From Pseudoalteromonas peptidolytica (GTDB lineage Bacteria; Pseudomonadota; Gammaproteobacteria; Enterobacterales; Alteromonadaceae): DNA of 64,000 bases. How positions within the stretch are numbered: the first letter of the stretch is position 1; each line of letters begins with the position of its first letter. The position numbers were made by a program, and so were the translations under genes. A model generated the notes under the pieces. The model was not told where the DNA came from. It was given only the letters and a program-made list of their open reading frames with translations, and did no database searches. The stretch is taken from positions 124,001-188,000 of the forward strand of contig NZ_WEHZ01000003.1 in NCBI RefSeq assembly GCF_012641745.1, read 5' to 3'. This document shows, piece after piece, positions 53,726 through 63,001 of this stretch.

Positions 53726-55684
53726 TTAAGCCTCCTGCTGTTGCGGCTTTTTTACGCGGCCACGGTATCGTTTATCTGCCAGTACAATAAACCCAGCAAA
53801 TGAAATAAGTAAACCACCAAGCCACATCCACCTGACATAGGGTTTGTGATAAATCCTGAGTGACCATGCACCTGCCGACAATGGTTCTCCGAGTGCGAGG
53901 TACAAGTCACGGAAAAAGCCATCATCTATCGCAGCTTCAGTCATAAACTGCATACCAATATCATAACGGCGTTTTTCTGCGTACAGCTTAGTAACTTTCT
54001 CGCCATCTTTGAATACTGTCACGACCCCTGCGTGACCACCGTAATTTGGCCCTCTAATTTCTTTTACGCCGTCAAAGCGGTATTCGTACTCATTTAACAT
54101 TGCCGTTTCGCCTGGTTTCATACTAACAGAGCGTTCTACCGAGTATGCCGAGGTTAACGTAACGGATGCGATAACAAATGCGATACCAACATGACCAAGT
54201 ACCATTGCCCAATAGCTCAGCCCAAGCTTTTTAAGTCCGACAGTTAGACTCGAATGAACCGACACTTTGCTAAATAAGTCAGTCGCAGTCGCAATAAAGA
54301 TCCACACAGCCAATGCAGTAGCAACAAAAGTAAGGGGAGCAACTACTTCAAAGCTTGAGAATAACCATGCAGTGGTGATGACTAAAGTAGCGAACAATAG
54401 TACTACCCACTTTTTAACTAGCGGTGGCATTTTATTTTGCTTCCAACGTAACATTGGCGCTATGCCAAGCAAAATAGCAAATGGCACGGTCAATATTGCA
54501 AACATCTGATTAAAGAAAGGGACTCCAATCGAAATGGAACCTAAACCTAATTCTTTATGGATCATAGGCAAAAGTGTTCCAAGTAGCACAATAAGAGTCG
54601 CTACGACCAAAAAGATGTTATTGACCCAAAGCGTTACTTCTCTTGAAATAAACTGGTATCTGCCTTCACTGTAAACTTGCGAAACTCGGGTTGCATATAA
54701 GGCTAGACTCCCCCCAACCACCACGGCCAAGAAAGATAGAATAAATAAACCTCTATCAGGATCAGTTGCAAACGCATGCACCGATACGATAATACCTGAG
54801 CGAACAATAAACGTACCGAGTAAGCATAAACTAAATGCAGTAATGGCAAGAAGTACCGTCCAAGACTTAAACACACCCCGTTTTTCTGTTACCGACAATG
54901 AATGCAGTAACGCTGTTGCGACAAGCCATGGCATTAACGATGCGTTCTCTACTGGATCCCAGAACCACCAGCCTCCCCAGCCTAACTCTGAGTATGCCCA
55001 CCAGCTACCAATGGTGATACCTAAAGTTAAAAAGCCCCATGCAGCCATCGTCCACGGACGAGACCATTTAGCCCACGTGTTGTCCAGCTTACCTGTTAAC
55101 AATGCGGCGATTGCAAAAGAAAAGGATACTGATAAGCCAACATAGCCCATATACAACAAAGGTGGATGAATAATCATACCTGGGTCTTGTAACAATGGAT
55201 TTAAGTCGCGGCCTTCTACAGGGAAATAAGGTAATAAACGCTCAAAAGGGCTAGACATCCATAGGGTATAAAGCATAAAGCCTACACCTAAAAAGCCTAA
55301 TACGCCCAATACTCTGGCTCGAAGCACCCAAGGCAGTGATTTAGACATAACTGCGACCAACATGGTCCAAACTGACTGCATCACTAACCAAAGTAGAATA
55401 GCGCCCTCGTGCCCACCCCAAGTAGAGGTAATTTTATAGTACCAAGGCAAACTACTACTTGAATGATGGGCAACATAAGCCACGGTAAAGTCATCCATTA
55501 AGGTTATATAAATCAGTACCAAAAAGGAAAACACCACCAAAATACATTGACCAATGGCTAGTGAAGGCGCGGCTTTCATTAGCCTTAGATTGCCTGTGTA
55601 TGCGCCCCATAACGGGAAAATACACAGTAGTAAACTCAACGACATCGCCAGAACTAAGGCGAAGTAACCTATTTCAGGGATCAT
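53726..55684 (-). CDS. ccmF: Haem lyase subunit CcmF
   Basis: 652 residues with about 15 membrane helices. The tryptophan-rich haem-handling motif is WGGWWFWDPVENASLMPW (about 236-253), and conserved histidines flank it, including that in DPGMIIHPPLLYMGYVG (near 173). It takes haem from CcmE and forms the thioether bonds with the apocytochrome, together with CcmH and CcmI. It lies within the single ccm transcript. Confidence 0.96.
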   Translation of the reverse strand: MIPEIGYFALVLAMSLSLLLCIFPLWGAYTGNLRLMKAAPSLAIGQCILVVFSFLVLIYITLMDDFTVAYVAHHSSSSLPWYYKITSTWGGHEGAILLWLVMQSVWTMLVAVMSKSLPWVLRARVLGVLGFLGVGFMLYTLWMSSPFERLLPYFPVEGRDLNPLLQDPGMIIHPPLLYMGYVGLSVSFSFAIAALLTGKLDNTWAKWSRPWTMAAWGFLTLGITIGSWWAYSELGWGGWWFWDPVENASLMPWLVATALLHSLSVTEKRGVFKSWTVLLAITAFSLCLLGTFIVRSGIIVSVHAFATDPDRGLFILSFLAVVVGGSLALYATRVSQVYSEGRYQFISREVTLWVNNIFLVVATLIVLLGTLLPMIHKELGLGSISIGVPFFNQMFAILTVPFAILLGIAPMLRWKQNKMPPLVKKWVVLLFATLVITTAWLFSSFEVVAPLTFVATALAVWIFIATATDLFSKVSVHSSLTVGLKKLGLSYWAMVLGHVGIAFVIASVTLTSAYSVERSVSMKPGETAMLNEYEYRFDGVKEIRGPNYGGHAGVVTVFKDGEKVTKLYAEKRRYDIGMQFMTEAAIDDGFFRDLYLALGEPLSAGAWSLRIYHKPYVRWMWLGGLLISFAGFIVLADKRYRGRVKKPQQQEA

Positions 55685-55689
55685 CTTAG

Positions 55690-56169
55690 TTAGTTCTCGC
55701 TATTTAAATTATATTTTGGCTTTTCGTGCTTTATGCCTTTAACGGCTTCAGCAACTTCTGAAGGCATATACTCTTCATCGTGTTTTGCCAACACTTCAAA
55801 TGCTTCAACCACATTGGTTTCAACCAAGGTTCCCTGTGCTACTATCCCTTGTCCCTCACGAAACAGATCAGGCAGAATACCGCGGTAACGTATAGTCACC
55901 ATAGGTCCGGTATCAATAAGTTTAAACGACACATCTAGCGATGATTCATCTCGCTCAACAGAGCCCGGAACCACCATTCCACCAATGCGGAGTTTTTGTC
56001 CAATTTGAGGCTTTTCTTTAAGCTCACCTTTGCCTTCAACTAACTCACTAGGGGTGTAAAATAAATTGATATTTTCTTGCAGTGCATAGAGGGTTAAGCC
56101 AACCGATGCACCAATACCAAAGACAGCTGCAACGACGGCAAATAGTCTTTTTTTGCGTCTAGGATTCAT
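55690..56169 (-). CDS. ccmE: Haem chaperone CcmE
   Basis: 159 residues with one N-terminal membrane anchor and an OB-fold domain. The haem-binding histidine is H130 with Y134 in [10 protein letters not shown], the same residue numbers as in E. coli. It carries haem covalently from CcmC to CcmF in the periplasm. The start overlaps ccmD by four bases. Confidence 0.96.
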   Translation of the reverse strand: MNPRRKKRLFAVVAAVFGIGASVGLTLYALQENINLFYTPSELVEGKGELKEKPQIGQKLRIGGMVVPGSVERDESSLDVSFKLIDTGPMVTIRYRGILPDLFREGQGIVAQGTLVETNVVEAFEVLAKHDEEYMPSEVAEAVKGIKHEKPKYNLNSEN

Positions 56170-56369
56170 GCTTGTGACTCCTCTTTTGCTTTTTTAATCC
56201 GTGCTTCTCGTGCCATTTGAGCTTTCACGGCTTGCTTGAGCTTTTTACCATCGGCAAGAGAGCTGACTAAGATGCCCACTAATATAAGCGCACATGAACC
56301 AAAGGACAGCCATACATAGAAACCATAGCCGCCCATTGCTAGAAATTCACTGAAGGATTCAAACTGCAT
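56166..56369 (-). CDS. ccmD: Haem exporter accessory protein CcmD
   Basis: 67 residues. One membrane helix ([22 protein letters not shown]) is followed by a basic cytoplasmic tail. The MGGYGFYVW start is the CcmD signature. It helps release holo-CcmE from CcmABC. Confidence 0.92.
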   Translation of the reverse strand: MQFESFSEFLAMGGYGFYVWLSFGSCALILVGILVSSLADGKKLKQAVKAQMAREARIKKAKEESQA

Positions 56370-56371
56370 AA

Positions 56372-57109
56372 TTATCCCCTATTCACTAATTCACGTACCC
56401 AAGGACGATGCTGCTCACAACGCAAAATTTCATTCTTTAAGCGAATAAGCGTTACTACTCCCAGCACACCTGCAAAGGCGACAATATTAATTAGTAATGG
56501 CCATAACATAGATGGATCGATTGCTGATGTATCAAACTTTGTGATGGTAGAGCCTTGATGTAGCGTGTTCCACCATTCAACTGAAAAATGAATAATTGGT
56601 AAGTTAACTACACCAACTATTGCTAAAATACAGGCAGCTCTCCCCCCTGATTTTTTGTCTTCGAACGCATGATAAAGTGACAATACACCAAAATATAAAA
56701 ATAACAGAATAAGCTCAGAGGTTAATCTGGCGTCCCACACCCACCAAGCGCCCCACATTGGTTTACCCCAAGCAGCTCCGGTAATTAATGCTATTGCAGT
56801 CATAGCTGCACCAACTGGCGCGATTGAGATAACTGCCAGTTCGGCGTTACGAATTTGCCACACCAAAGCAATAATGGCTGCTATGGCCATAGATGAATAC
56901 GCACCCATTGACCAAATCGCTGAAGGCACATGAATAAAGATTATCCGGTAGCTGTCTTTTTGTTGATAATCTGCGGGCGCATAGGCAAGCCCCCAAACCC
57001 ATCCAACAAGTAAACCCACCACCGCAATCACGGCAAAGTAAGGAAGCAAGGTGTTACACAATTGGTAAGCACGCTCCGCTTTGGCATAAGGATGTAACCA
57101 CTTCCACAT
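56372..57109 (-). CDS. ccmC: Haem exporter/handling protein CcmC
   Basis: 245 residues with six membrane helices. The tryptophan-rich motif WGKPMWGAWWVWDARLTSELIL (about 114-135) and histidines in FIHVPSAIW and near HFSVEWWNTLHQGSTI mark CcmC. It loads haem onto CcmE. It begins one base after ccmB. Confidence 0.96.
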   Translation of the reverse strand: MWKWLHPYAKAERAYQLCNTLLPYFAVIAVVGLLVGWVWGLAYAPADYQQKDSYRIIFIHVPSAIWSMGAYSSMAIAAIIALVWQIRNAELAVISIAPVGAAMTAIALITGAAWGKPMWGAWWVWDARLTSELILLFLYFGVLSLYHAFEDKKSGGRAACILAIVGVVNLPIIHFSVEWWNTLHQGSTITKFDTSAIDPSMLWPLLINIVAFAGVLGVVTLIRLKNEILRCEQHRPWVRELVNRG

Positions 57110-57110
57110 T

Positions 57111-57797
57111 TTAACTTACACTCACTCTTAAAGCTGACGATATGGCAATTGGTGCGGCGACAATGGCAACGGCAAGCATCGCACCAAGGATTGCAAGCTG
57201 ACCGCCATAAGCAAGAGACATGCTACTGGTATCAATGGCGGATGTTGCAAAAATTAATACAGGAATATACAGCGGCAGGACTAGTAAGCTCATCAAAATT
57301 CCACCTTTTTGCAATGCAACGGTGAGCCCTGCCCCTATAGCTCCAATAAAACTTAACAAAGGTGTCCCAATTAACAAGGTTAACACTGTCGCGTTCAGGG
57401 ACTGCGTTTCTAAATTCATTAACAATGCAAATAATGGCGCTAGTAGTACCATAGGTAGACCACTTACGGTCCAGTGTGCAGCCACTTTGGCAAGTACAGA
57501 TAATGACAACGGATAAGGCGATGCTATCAGTTGTTCTAGCGAGCCATCGTTATAGTCATCCCGAAATAGTTTATCTAGCCCTAACATAGTCGATAACAGG
57601 GCTGCTACCCAAATTATGCCCGGCGCAATTCTGGTAAGTAATGCAGGCTCTGGCCCAATCGCTAAAGGGAATAACGTGATGACAATCAGAAAAAACAGTA
57701 ATGGGTTAACGATTTCAGCACGTTGCCTAAATGCGAGTGTCACATCTTTTGTATAAACGGATTTGAACGCTAACCAATATGAATGATGAGTCTGCAT
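57111..57797 (-). CDS. ccmB: Haem exporter permease CcmB
   Basis: 228 residues with six membrane helices and the cytoplasmic motif LAFRQRAEIVNPLLFF near the N-terminus. The DDYNDGSLEQL segment is the coupling loop to the ATPase. It overlaps ccmA by one base (TAATG). Confidence 0.95.
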   Translation of the reverse strand: MQTHHSYWLAFKSVYTKDVTLAFRQRAEIVNPLLFFLIVITLFPLAIGPEPALLTRIAPGIIWVAALLSTMLGLDKLFRDDYNDGSLEQLIASPYPLSLSVLAKVAAHWTVSGLPMVLLAPLFALLMNLETQSLNATVLTLLIGTPLLSFIGAIGAGLTVALQKGGILMSLLVLPLYIPVLIFATSAIDTSSMSLAYGGQLAILGAMLAVAIVAAPIAISSALRVSVS

Positions 57798-58420
57798 TAC
57801 AAACGGTACTCCAATGTCAAAGTTTGTAACTGCGCGAAATGTGCGGTGAGATCTTGGTGTGTAGTCAGTAAAATTGCTCCGCCTGCATCGAGGTGGGACT
57901 GAAACTGGGTTTGCAACAAGGCAACACCTTTTTTATCTAATGCGGTAAATGGTTCGTCGAGTATCCACAATTTAGCTTTGTTCAGCCATAAACGAACCAA
58001 AGCAACACGACGCTGTTGACCCGCTGAAAGGGTACGCACCGGTACATCTTCAAGCCCTATTAGACCCAGCTTTGCCAACAGCTCATAAACCTCTTCTTCA
58101 CTGGCTTTTGCACCATGTACTTGCAACCAATATTGGACATTTTCGTAGGCATTCAGTTGTTGATTAACACCTGTTTTATGACCAATAAACAACAGTTCAG
58201 CTGCAAATGAATCATAATCTTCTCGAATATCGGTATGGTTATATCGGATCTGACCTTCATCCGCTCTGGCAAAGCCCGCAATTATTCGTAACAGTGACGT
58301 TTTACCGGCACCATTTGGGCCTTCAACTTGCATGATCTGCCCCGAATGGAGAGTGAAACTTAATGAGTCAAACAAGCATCTATCTTGTTTGGTACAAGTG
58401 ACGGTGTCTATCTCTAGCAA
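57797..58420 (-). CDS. ccmA: Haem exporter ATPase CcmA
   Basis: 207 residues. Walker A EGPNGAGKTSLLR (about 34-46), signature LSAGQQRRVALVR, Walker B LWILDEPFTALD and H-loop TTHQDL are all present. It hydrolyses ATP to release holo-CcmE from CcmC. It is the first gene of the operon; the start is TTG, with GAGAAG seven bases before, so expression may be limited at translation. Confidence 0.95.
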   Translation of the reverse strand: MLEIDTVTCTKQDRCLFDSLSFTLHSGQIMQVEGPNGAGKTSLLRIIAGFARADEGQIRYNHTDIREDYDSFAAELLFIGHKTGVNQQLNAYENVQYWLQVHGAKASEEEVYELLAKLGLIGLEDVPVRTLSAGQQRRVALVRLWLNKAKLWILDEPFTALDKKGVALLQTQFQSHLDAGGAILLTTHQDLTAHFAQLQTLTLEYRL

Positions 58421-58523
58421 ATCTGGGCTTCTCTTTACCTAAAATTGGGCGTTAGTCTAACATAATGGTATGGTAATACGAATAATCCGATGCGATCGAT
58501 TAGCGAAAATTTGATTTAAAATA

Positions 58524-60950
58524 ATGAATAAGCTGCCAATTACAACAAATACTACGACAGCATCTGTGATAAGCACAGATAATAGCGAAGTATCTAAATT
58601 AGACTTGACTAACAACCAGCCTTTTGCAGCAAAAAACATTCACATTAGCAATGATAAACTAAAGATGGATGTGACAATTGACGGTCGCTGGCAAACTATC
58701 CAAATTGCGTTGAAACCACCAACTCAACCTAATCAGCTCCAAGAAGCGCAAGTTAGTATCGACGAAACAGGGAAAGTAGTTACTTTCCATACCCCAAAAT
58801 TACAAGCTCAAGTCACATTGACGAGTCAGCTTTTTGATATTTTGGCGACACTTAAAGGCCAAACCAACAGTACAATTATTCAGTCTTCGGCAACTGTGCA
58901 GCCTGATTCTACATTGCGCATTAATTCCCTTGATTTGAAGGTACCGGTCCCACATCCCGTCGCACAATTACTGGCAAGTGAGAGCAAGCTGTTTGCAAAT
59001 CTAAGTACTCAACAAAACAATACTCTTTTGCAAATAGTAAATCAATTTAGTGATCCTCTGTTTAGCATCACATTACCTAAATCAATGATTATTAAACTTA
59101 TCTCTAGCCAGCTTAGCCCCATCAATGTAAAGCCTCTAGTCAACGGGGTAATGCTTAATATTAACGATCGCCCAATTAGCCTACCGAGGATCCCCAGTAA
59201 TTGGCCACCTTCTTCAACATGGCAAAAAGGTGAGCTCAAAGCAGCCATCAACGGGGTAGACGTGACAATGCCAGCACGACAAATAAAAGTGGAAACGATC
59301 AAACCGCTTAGCGCATTGCTGCATCAAGTAAGTGCGATTGCAAAACCCATTACGCCAATAAATAGCACCAACCCAACTTCAATACATACACTCCAATACG
59401 AAACACCATTATTTGAGGTCAGCCTGCAACAAATAAAGTCAAGCGTCGCGCGGGCATTGCAAGTGCTGATCGGCAGACCTTTTGGCAAACAACAACCCCA
59501 TCAATCTAATGCTTCTCAAGCCTTGCTGACATCTAATAATCAACATGAGAGTATTAAGCGCCTATTACCAAGCTCCATCATACAAGCCCAAGACGTAAAC
59601 CAGCACAACGAAAGTAAGATAAGTACTCCGCTACAGCAGCTCACTGGCCAAATAAAGCAGAGCCAGCTCGATATGATGAGACAATCATCAGTACCATTAC
59701 AACAGAGCCAGCCCCCTATTAATCGCGAGAAATTAACCGCCTCCATCATCCACTACTTACAACAAAACCCTAGCACAGCACCAAAGTACCAAGCGCTTCC
59801 CGTCGATTTTGAAATGAAGCAAAAAGCCCTCTCTTTATTACTAGACACATTCACTGGTAAGGAGCAGCTAGACACTAAGCAGCTTCGGCAGGTTACTCAA
59901 ATTCTAGAGAGACCACTGTATCTTAAAGCACACACCGCACCTTTGCTTGTTGATAAAACTGCACAGTTTGTACCATATGCTTCGAGTGAACAGCTTACTC
60001 ACTCTGTCACCAAAGAAGTTAAAGGGATCATTGAAGTCTTACTAAACATGCCAACCGCAAAGCTGGGAAGAAAAGACAATATTCAAAGCCCGCTACAGCA
60101 AGCCTCTAACACGATAGCAAAAGCGTTAAAAGCTGATTCGTTAAGTCAAATGCCTGAGCTACAAAAACTGGTAAACCAAGCGTTCTCTCGGCTATTGGAT
60201 GAGCGTTCTATTTCGGCACTCGCAGTTAAAAATCAACTAGAAAGTCAACTGAGCTTAACGCCGTTTAGTAATACGACATCAAGCTTGAACCAATCTAGCT
60301 TTACACAAATGTTAGAACGCTTGCTACTTTCTCTTTTAGGTGGCCAAGTCGCAGGTCAAGACACTAGCAAAGAAAGCGCAAATCAAAAGATGCAGGCACT
60401 GCTAGAGACGTTGTTGCCACAGTTAAAAATGCTCTCTCCTAAACAAGTTGCAGATGCGTTACAACAGCCAATCGCAAAAGAGCTTTTAAATGACTTGGGA
60501 CAACTACACAACCAACTACAACCACAACAATCTCAATTACAAACCACGAGTTTAGGGAAACAAGATAGTGAAACGCAGCTCATCGTTAATTTGCTATTCC
60601 CTACAAAGGTTGGACAAGAGCAACAGCAAACACAGTTACAAATCGGAGAGTATAAAAAGTCGCCCAAAGCTGGAATGCCTGAGAAGTCAGTGTGGTTTAT
60701 TCGCTTGTGTTTTGATTTTGCTGATAAAGGCCAGATCCATGCCCAAGCAGAGCTAATGGATAAAGCTCTGGAATGTGCACTAGTTGCAACTTCCAACCAA
60801 GTGAAACAACTCGCTGAACCCCATTTGGCAACTCTTAGGCACAAACTCGCCGCTCACGGACTGCAAGTAGCCGAGATAGACTTGAGGGAAGAAGCCAGTT
60901 TTCAAGACAAATTCTTCTCTGAACATGCCATTATTAACATTAAGGTGTAA
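58524..60950 (+). CDS. FliK-like flagellar hook-length-control-type protein
   Basis: 808 residues, of low complexity and Gln/Ser/Thr/Leu rich for about 700 residues (many QLQPQQ and NNTT runs), as in FliK molecular rulers. The last ~100 residues (SVWFIRLCFDFADKGQIHAQAEL onward to ATLRHKLAAHGLQVAEIDL) fit the compact FliK C-terminal domain that contacts FlhB. The next gene encodes an FlhB C-terminal domain, which strengthens this reading. It is not in a hook gene cluster here, so it may be a paralogue with another secreted partner. It diverges from ccmA across 103 bases. No signal peptide; cytoplasmic or secreted through the flagellar apparatus. Confidence 0.65.
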   Translation: MNKLPITTNTTTASVISTDNSEVSKLDLTNNQPFAAKNIHISNDKLKMDVTIDGRWQTIQIALKPPTQPNQLQEAQVSIDETGKVVTFHTPKLQAQVTLTSQLFDILATLKGQTNSTIIQSSATVQPDSTLRINSLDLKVPVPHPVAQLLASESKLFANLSTQQNNTLLQIVNQFSDPLFSITLPKSMIIKLISSQLSPINVKPLVNGVMLNINDRPISLPRIPSNWPPSSTWQKGELKAAINGVDVTMPARQIKVETIKPLSALLHQVSAIAKPITPINSTNPTSIHTLQYETPLFEVSLQQIKSSVARALQVLIGRPFGKQQPHQSNASQALLTSNNQHESIKRLLPSSIIQAQDVNQHNESKISTPLQQLTGQIKQSQLDMMRQSSVPLQQSQPPINREKLTASIIHYLQQNPSTAPKYQALPVDFEMKQKALSLLLDTFTGKEQLDTKQLRQVTQILERPLYLKAHTAPLLVDKTAQFVPYASSEQLTHSVTKEVKGIIEVLLNMPTAKLGRKDNIQSPLQQASNTIAKALKADSLSQMPELQKLVNQAFSRLLDERSISALAVKNQLESQLSLTPFSNTTSSLNQSSFTQMLERLLLSLLGGQVAGQDTSKESANQKMQALLETLLPQLKMLSPKQVADALQQPIAKELLNDLGQLHNQLQPQQSQLQTTSLGKQDSETQLIVNLLFPTKVGQEQQQTQLQIGEYKKSPKAGMPEKSVWFIRLCFDFADKGQIHAQAELMDKALECALVATSNQVKQLAEPHLATLRHKLAAHGLQVAEIDLREEASFQDKFFSEHAIINIKV

Positions 60951-60956
60951 ATACTA

Positions 60957-61253
60957 ATGACGCAAAAATCAGCAATTGGATTACTTTACGAAGCCGGAAG
61001 CGCACCTCAAGTGACCTTCAAAGGCTATGGTGAATTAGCGGAAGAGATTATTGCGCTCGCAAAAGAAAAGAACATCATGATCCATGAGGACGAATCTTTA
61101 GTACAGACATTAAGCGCCTTAGAGCTACATCAGGAAATTCCTAGAGAGTTATATTATGTTATCGCTGAACTTATTGCGTTCTCTTACATTATGCGTGGAA
61201 AGTTTCCTCCCGGTTGGGAGGGGTTTCGTGGCAAGCTAGATATAAAGGCCTAG
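60957..61253 (+). CDS. Stand-alone FlhB C-terminal domain protein (FhlB/YlqH type)
   Basis: 98 residues that correspond to the FlhB cytoplasmic fragment downstream of the cleavage site. AIGLLYEAGSAPQVTFKGYGELAEEI matches the strand and helix after the NPTH motif, and DESLVQTLSALELHQEIPRELYYVIAELIAF is the conserved FlhB-CC core. The NPTH loop and membrane domain are absent, as in Bacillus YlqH. It should bind the export gate or the FliK-like product. It lies six bases after the FliK-like gene, so they form an operon. Confidence 0.85.
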   Translation: MTQKSAIGLLYEAGSAPQVTFKGYGELAEEIIALAKEKNIMIHEDESLVQTLSALELHQEIPRELYYVIAELIAFSYIMRGKFPPGWEGFRGKLDIKA

Positions 61254-61277
61254 TCCCCCTCTAGCTTGCAACCAACA

Positions 61278-61709
61278 TTATTTTGATTTGTTATGTAAAG
61301 ACATTAATAGCTCGGCCTCAGCACGAGGCAACTCACACTCTCGCATGACTTCTTCAATATCAGCCCCCAGCTCAACCATTTTTACCGCTCGAGAGTAAAT
61401 TTTTGCGTCTGGATCGTCATATTTTTGTGCTGCTTGCTGATTTGCAAGTTCATGGAGCTCCTGCTCTGTTGTCACTACTCGTTTACCAACACTCATTATG
61501 CTAGCGCGAAGCTCTGCAACTTCACTGCGCAATATCGCAATTTGCTGCTCAGCTCCCTGCAATGCACTTGAAGCTTGCATAATATTCGATCTTTCTTTTT
61601 GTAATTTTTTACCCAACACAAAAACAAACCTCAAGCACACTATCGCGAGTGCGCTTGAGGTTATTGATATGACGAGTAAAACGATTTGAGCGTTTACTAC
61701 TTCCAACAT
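61278..61709 (-). CDS. DUF2802 chemotaxis-operon protein
   Basis: 143 residues. One N-terminal membrane helix (about 8-30), a coiled coil (about 35-95), then a short helical C-terminus SRAVKMVELGADIEEVMRECELPRAEAELLM, the DUF2802 signature. It follows cheW directly in Vibrio, Shewanella and Pseudomonas. Its role is not settled; the helix-coil form suggests an anchor. The gene begins one base before cheW ends. Confidence 0.8.
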   Translation of the reverse strand: MLEVVNAQIVLLVISITSSALAIVCLRFVFVLGKKLQKERSNIMQASSALQGAEQQIAILRSEVAELRASIMSVGKRVVTTEQELHELANQQAAQKYDDPDAKIYSRAVKMVELGADIEEVMRECELPRAEAELLMSLHNKSK

Positions 61710-62207
61710 CTAAATATGACTCAGCTCATCCCATTCGTCATCACTTAATAATTTATTAAGATCAACCAAAATCAGTAACTCGCCTTCTCGGTTCGAGACA
61801 CCTTGGATGAACTTAGCACTCTCCTCTGTACCTATATTTGGAGCACTATCAATCTCCGAGCTACGCAAGTACACAACTTCAGCAACACTGTCGACTAAAA
61901 TACCGATCACTTGCTTTTCAGCTTCGATAATTACGATCCGTGAATTGTCTGTAACTTCCGCGCTCTGAAGGCCAAACCTTGCTCGCGTGTCTATTACGGT
62001 AACGACATTACCACGCAAATTGATAATACCAAGCACATAGCTTGGTGCGCCTGGAACAGGTGCAATTTCTGTATAGCGCAGCACTTCCTGTACTTGCATT
62101 ACGTTAATACCGTAAGTTTCCTCTTCAAGCTTATAAGTAACCCACTGCAATACTTCATCATTACTATCAGCATTTTTGTCTGCAGAAAGTAGTCTATCTT
62201 GGCTCAT
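61710..62207 (-). CDS. cheW: Chemotaxis coupling protein CheW
   Basis: 165 residues: a single CheW SH3-like domain, with EETYGINVMQVQEVLRYTEIAPVPGAPSYVLGIINLRGNVV and VVDTRARFGL giving the family core. It links chemoreceptors to CheA at the cell pole. It lies in the run parC-parP-cheW-DUF2802. Confidence 0.95.
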   Translation of the reverse strand: MSQDRLLSADKNADSNDEVLQWVTYKLEEETYGINVMQVQEVLRYTEIAPVPGAPSYVLGIINLRGNVVTVIDTRARFGLQSAEVTDNSRIVIIEAEKQVIGILVDSVAEVVYLRSSEIDSAPNIGTEESAKFIQGVSNREGELLILVDLNKLLSDDEWDELSHI

Positions 62208-62231
62208 GGTCTCACTCCATCAATATACTAG

Positions 62232-62993
62232 TTACTGCTCTCGACTATCGAGGCCTTGTTCTAGCAAACGGTTTAAATTCTCTACATCTATTAGCGCACA
62301 CATTTTTTCTTTTATCACCCCAGCTAGCCAAGGTCTCTTGCTGTCGCTGGTACGCCACTTTATGTCTTCAGGCTTGAGTGTCAAGTTATTGACGAGCTTT
62401 TCTGCCAATAGCCCCCAACTACTATCTCCAAGCATGATTAGATATTGATAATTCAGGCTATCTTGAAGCTCAGGTGTCAATTTTTCAGGCATCACCCACA
62501 TCGCAGTATCTACAACATTTAGTTTTTCTTCGCGGTTTAACATCACCCCTCTAAACCATTTAGGTTTGCCAAACAATTGATTGACCTCACCTAACTGGTG
62601 TATACCGCCAAGAGACTTCAGCGGAACCGCGAGCGTTAGACCTGCAACTTCAAAAAATAATGCTTGAAACTCACCTTCTTGGTAAGCGTCACGCGCTGAC
62701 GTCGCTTCTATCGTTGCCTGTTCTTTGATAATAGATGTATTTTCAGTGACTTCAAGATCTTGAGCAAATTTACTCACCTCTTGCTCTTGTACTTCAGTCA
62801 TCGATTCAATCGTTGTTGGCTTAATGTCGGCGGCTGCGGGAACTATTTCTTGCTCCACATCAGGGTCTTTTACTTGTTCCAATAGCTTCGCAACAGGTGA
62901 TAAAGCGCAATCTTGTACTTCAGGCTCTTCCTGTAGTAACGCACTAAGGTACTGTTTCATTACCTTTTCATTTGCAAATAAGTGCTTACTCAT
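62232..62993 (-). CDS. parP: ParP, CheW-like array-integration protein
   Basis: 253 residues from the ATG at 62993 (AGAAGAGA just before). The N-terminal ~120 residues are a disordered acidic/proline-glutamine region with the LSALLQEEP motif, and the C-terminal ~130 form a CheW-like domain (FQALFFEVAGLTLAVPLKSLGG, NREEKLNVVDTAMWVM). In Vibrio parahaemolyticus this protein binds ParC and CheA and keeps the array at the pole. The assignment rests on order and domain plan; it could otherwise be called a second CheW. Confidence 0.85.
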   Translation of the reverse strand: MSKHLFANEKVMKQYLSALLQEEPEVQDCALSPVAKLLEQVKDPDVEQEIVPAAADIKPTTIESMTEVQEQEVSKFAQDLEVTENTSIIKEQATIEATSARDAYQEGEFQALFFEVAGLTLAVPLKSLGGIHQLGEVNQLFGKPKWFRGVMLNREEKLNVVDTAMWVMPEKLTPELQDSLNYQYLIMLGDSSWGLLAEKLVNNLTLKPEDIKWRTSDSKRPWLAGVIKEKMCALIDVENLNRLLEQGLDSREQ

Positions 62994-63001
62994 TCTCTTC
63001 T

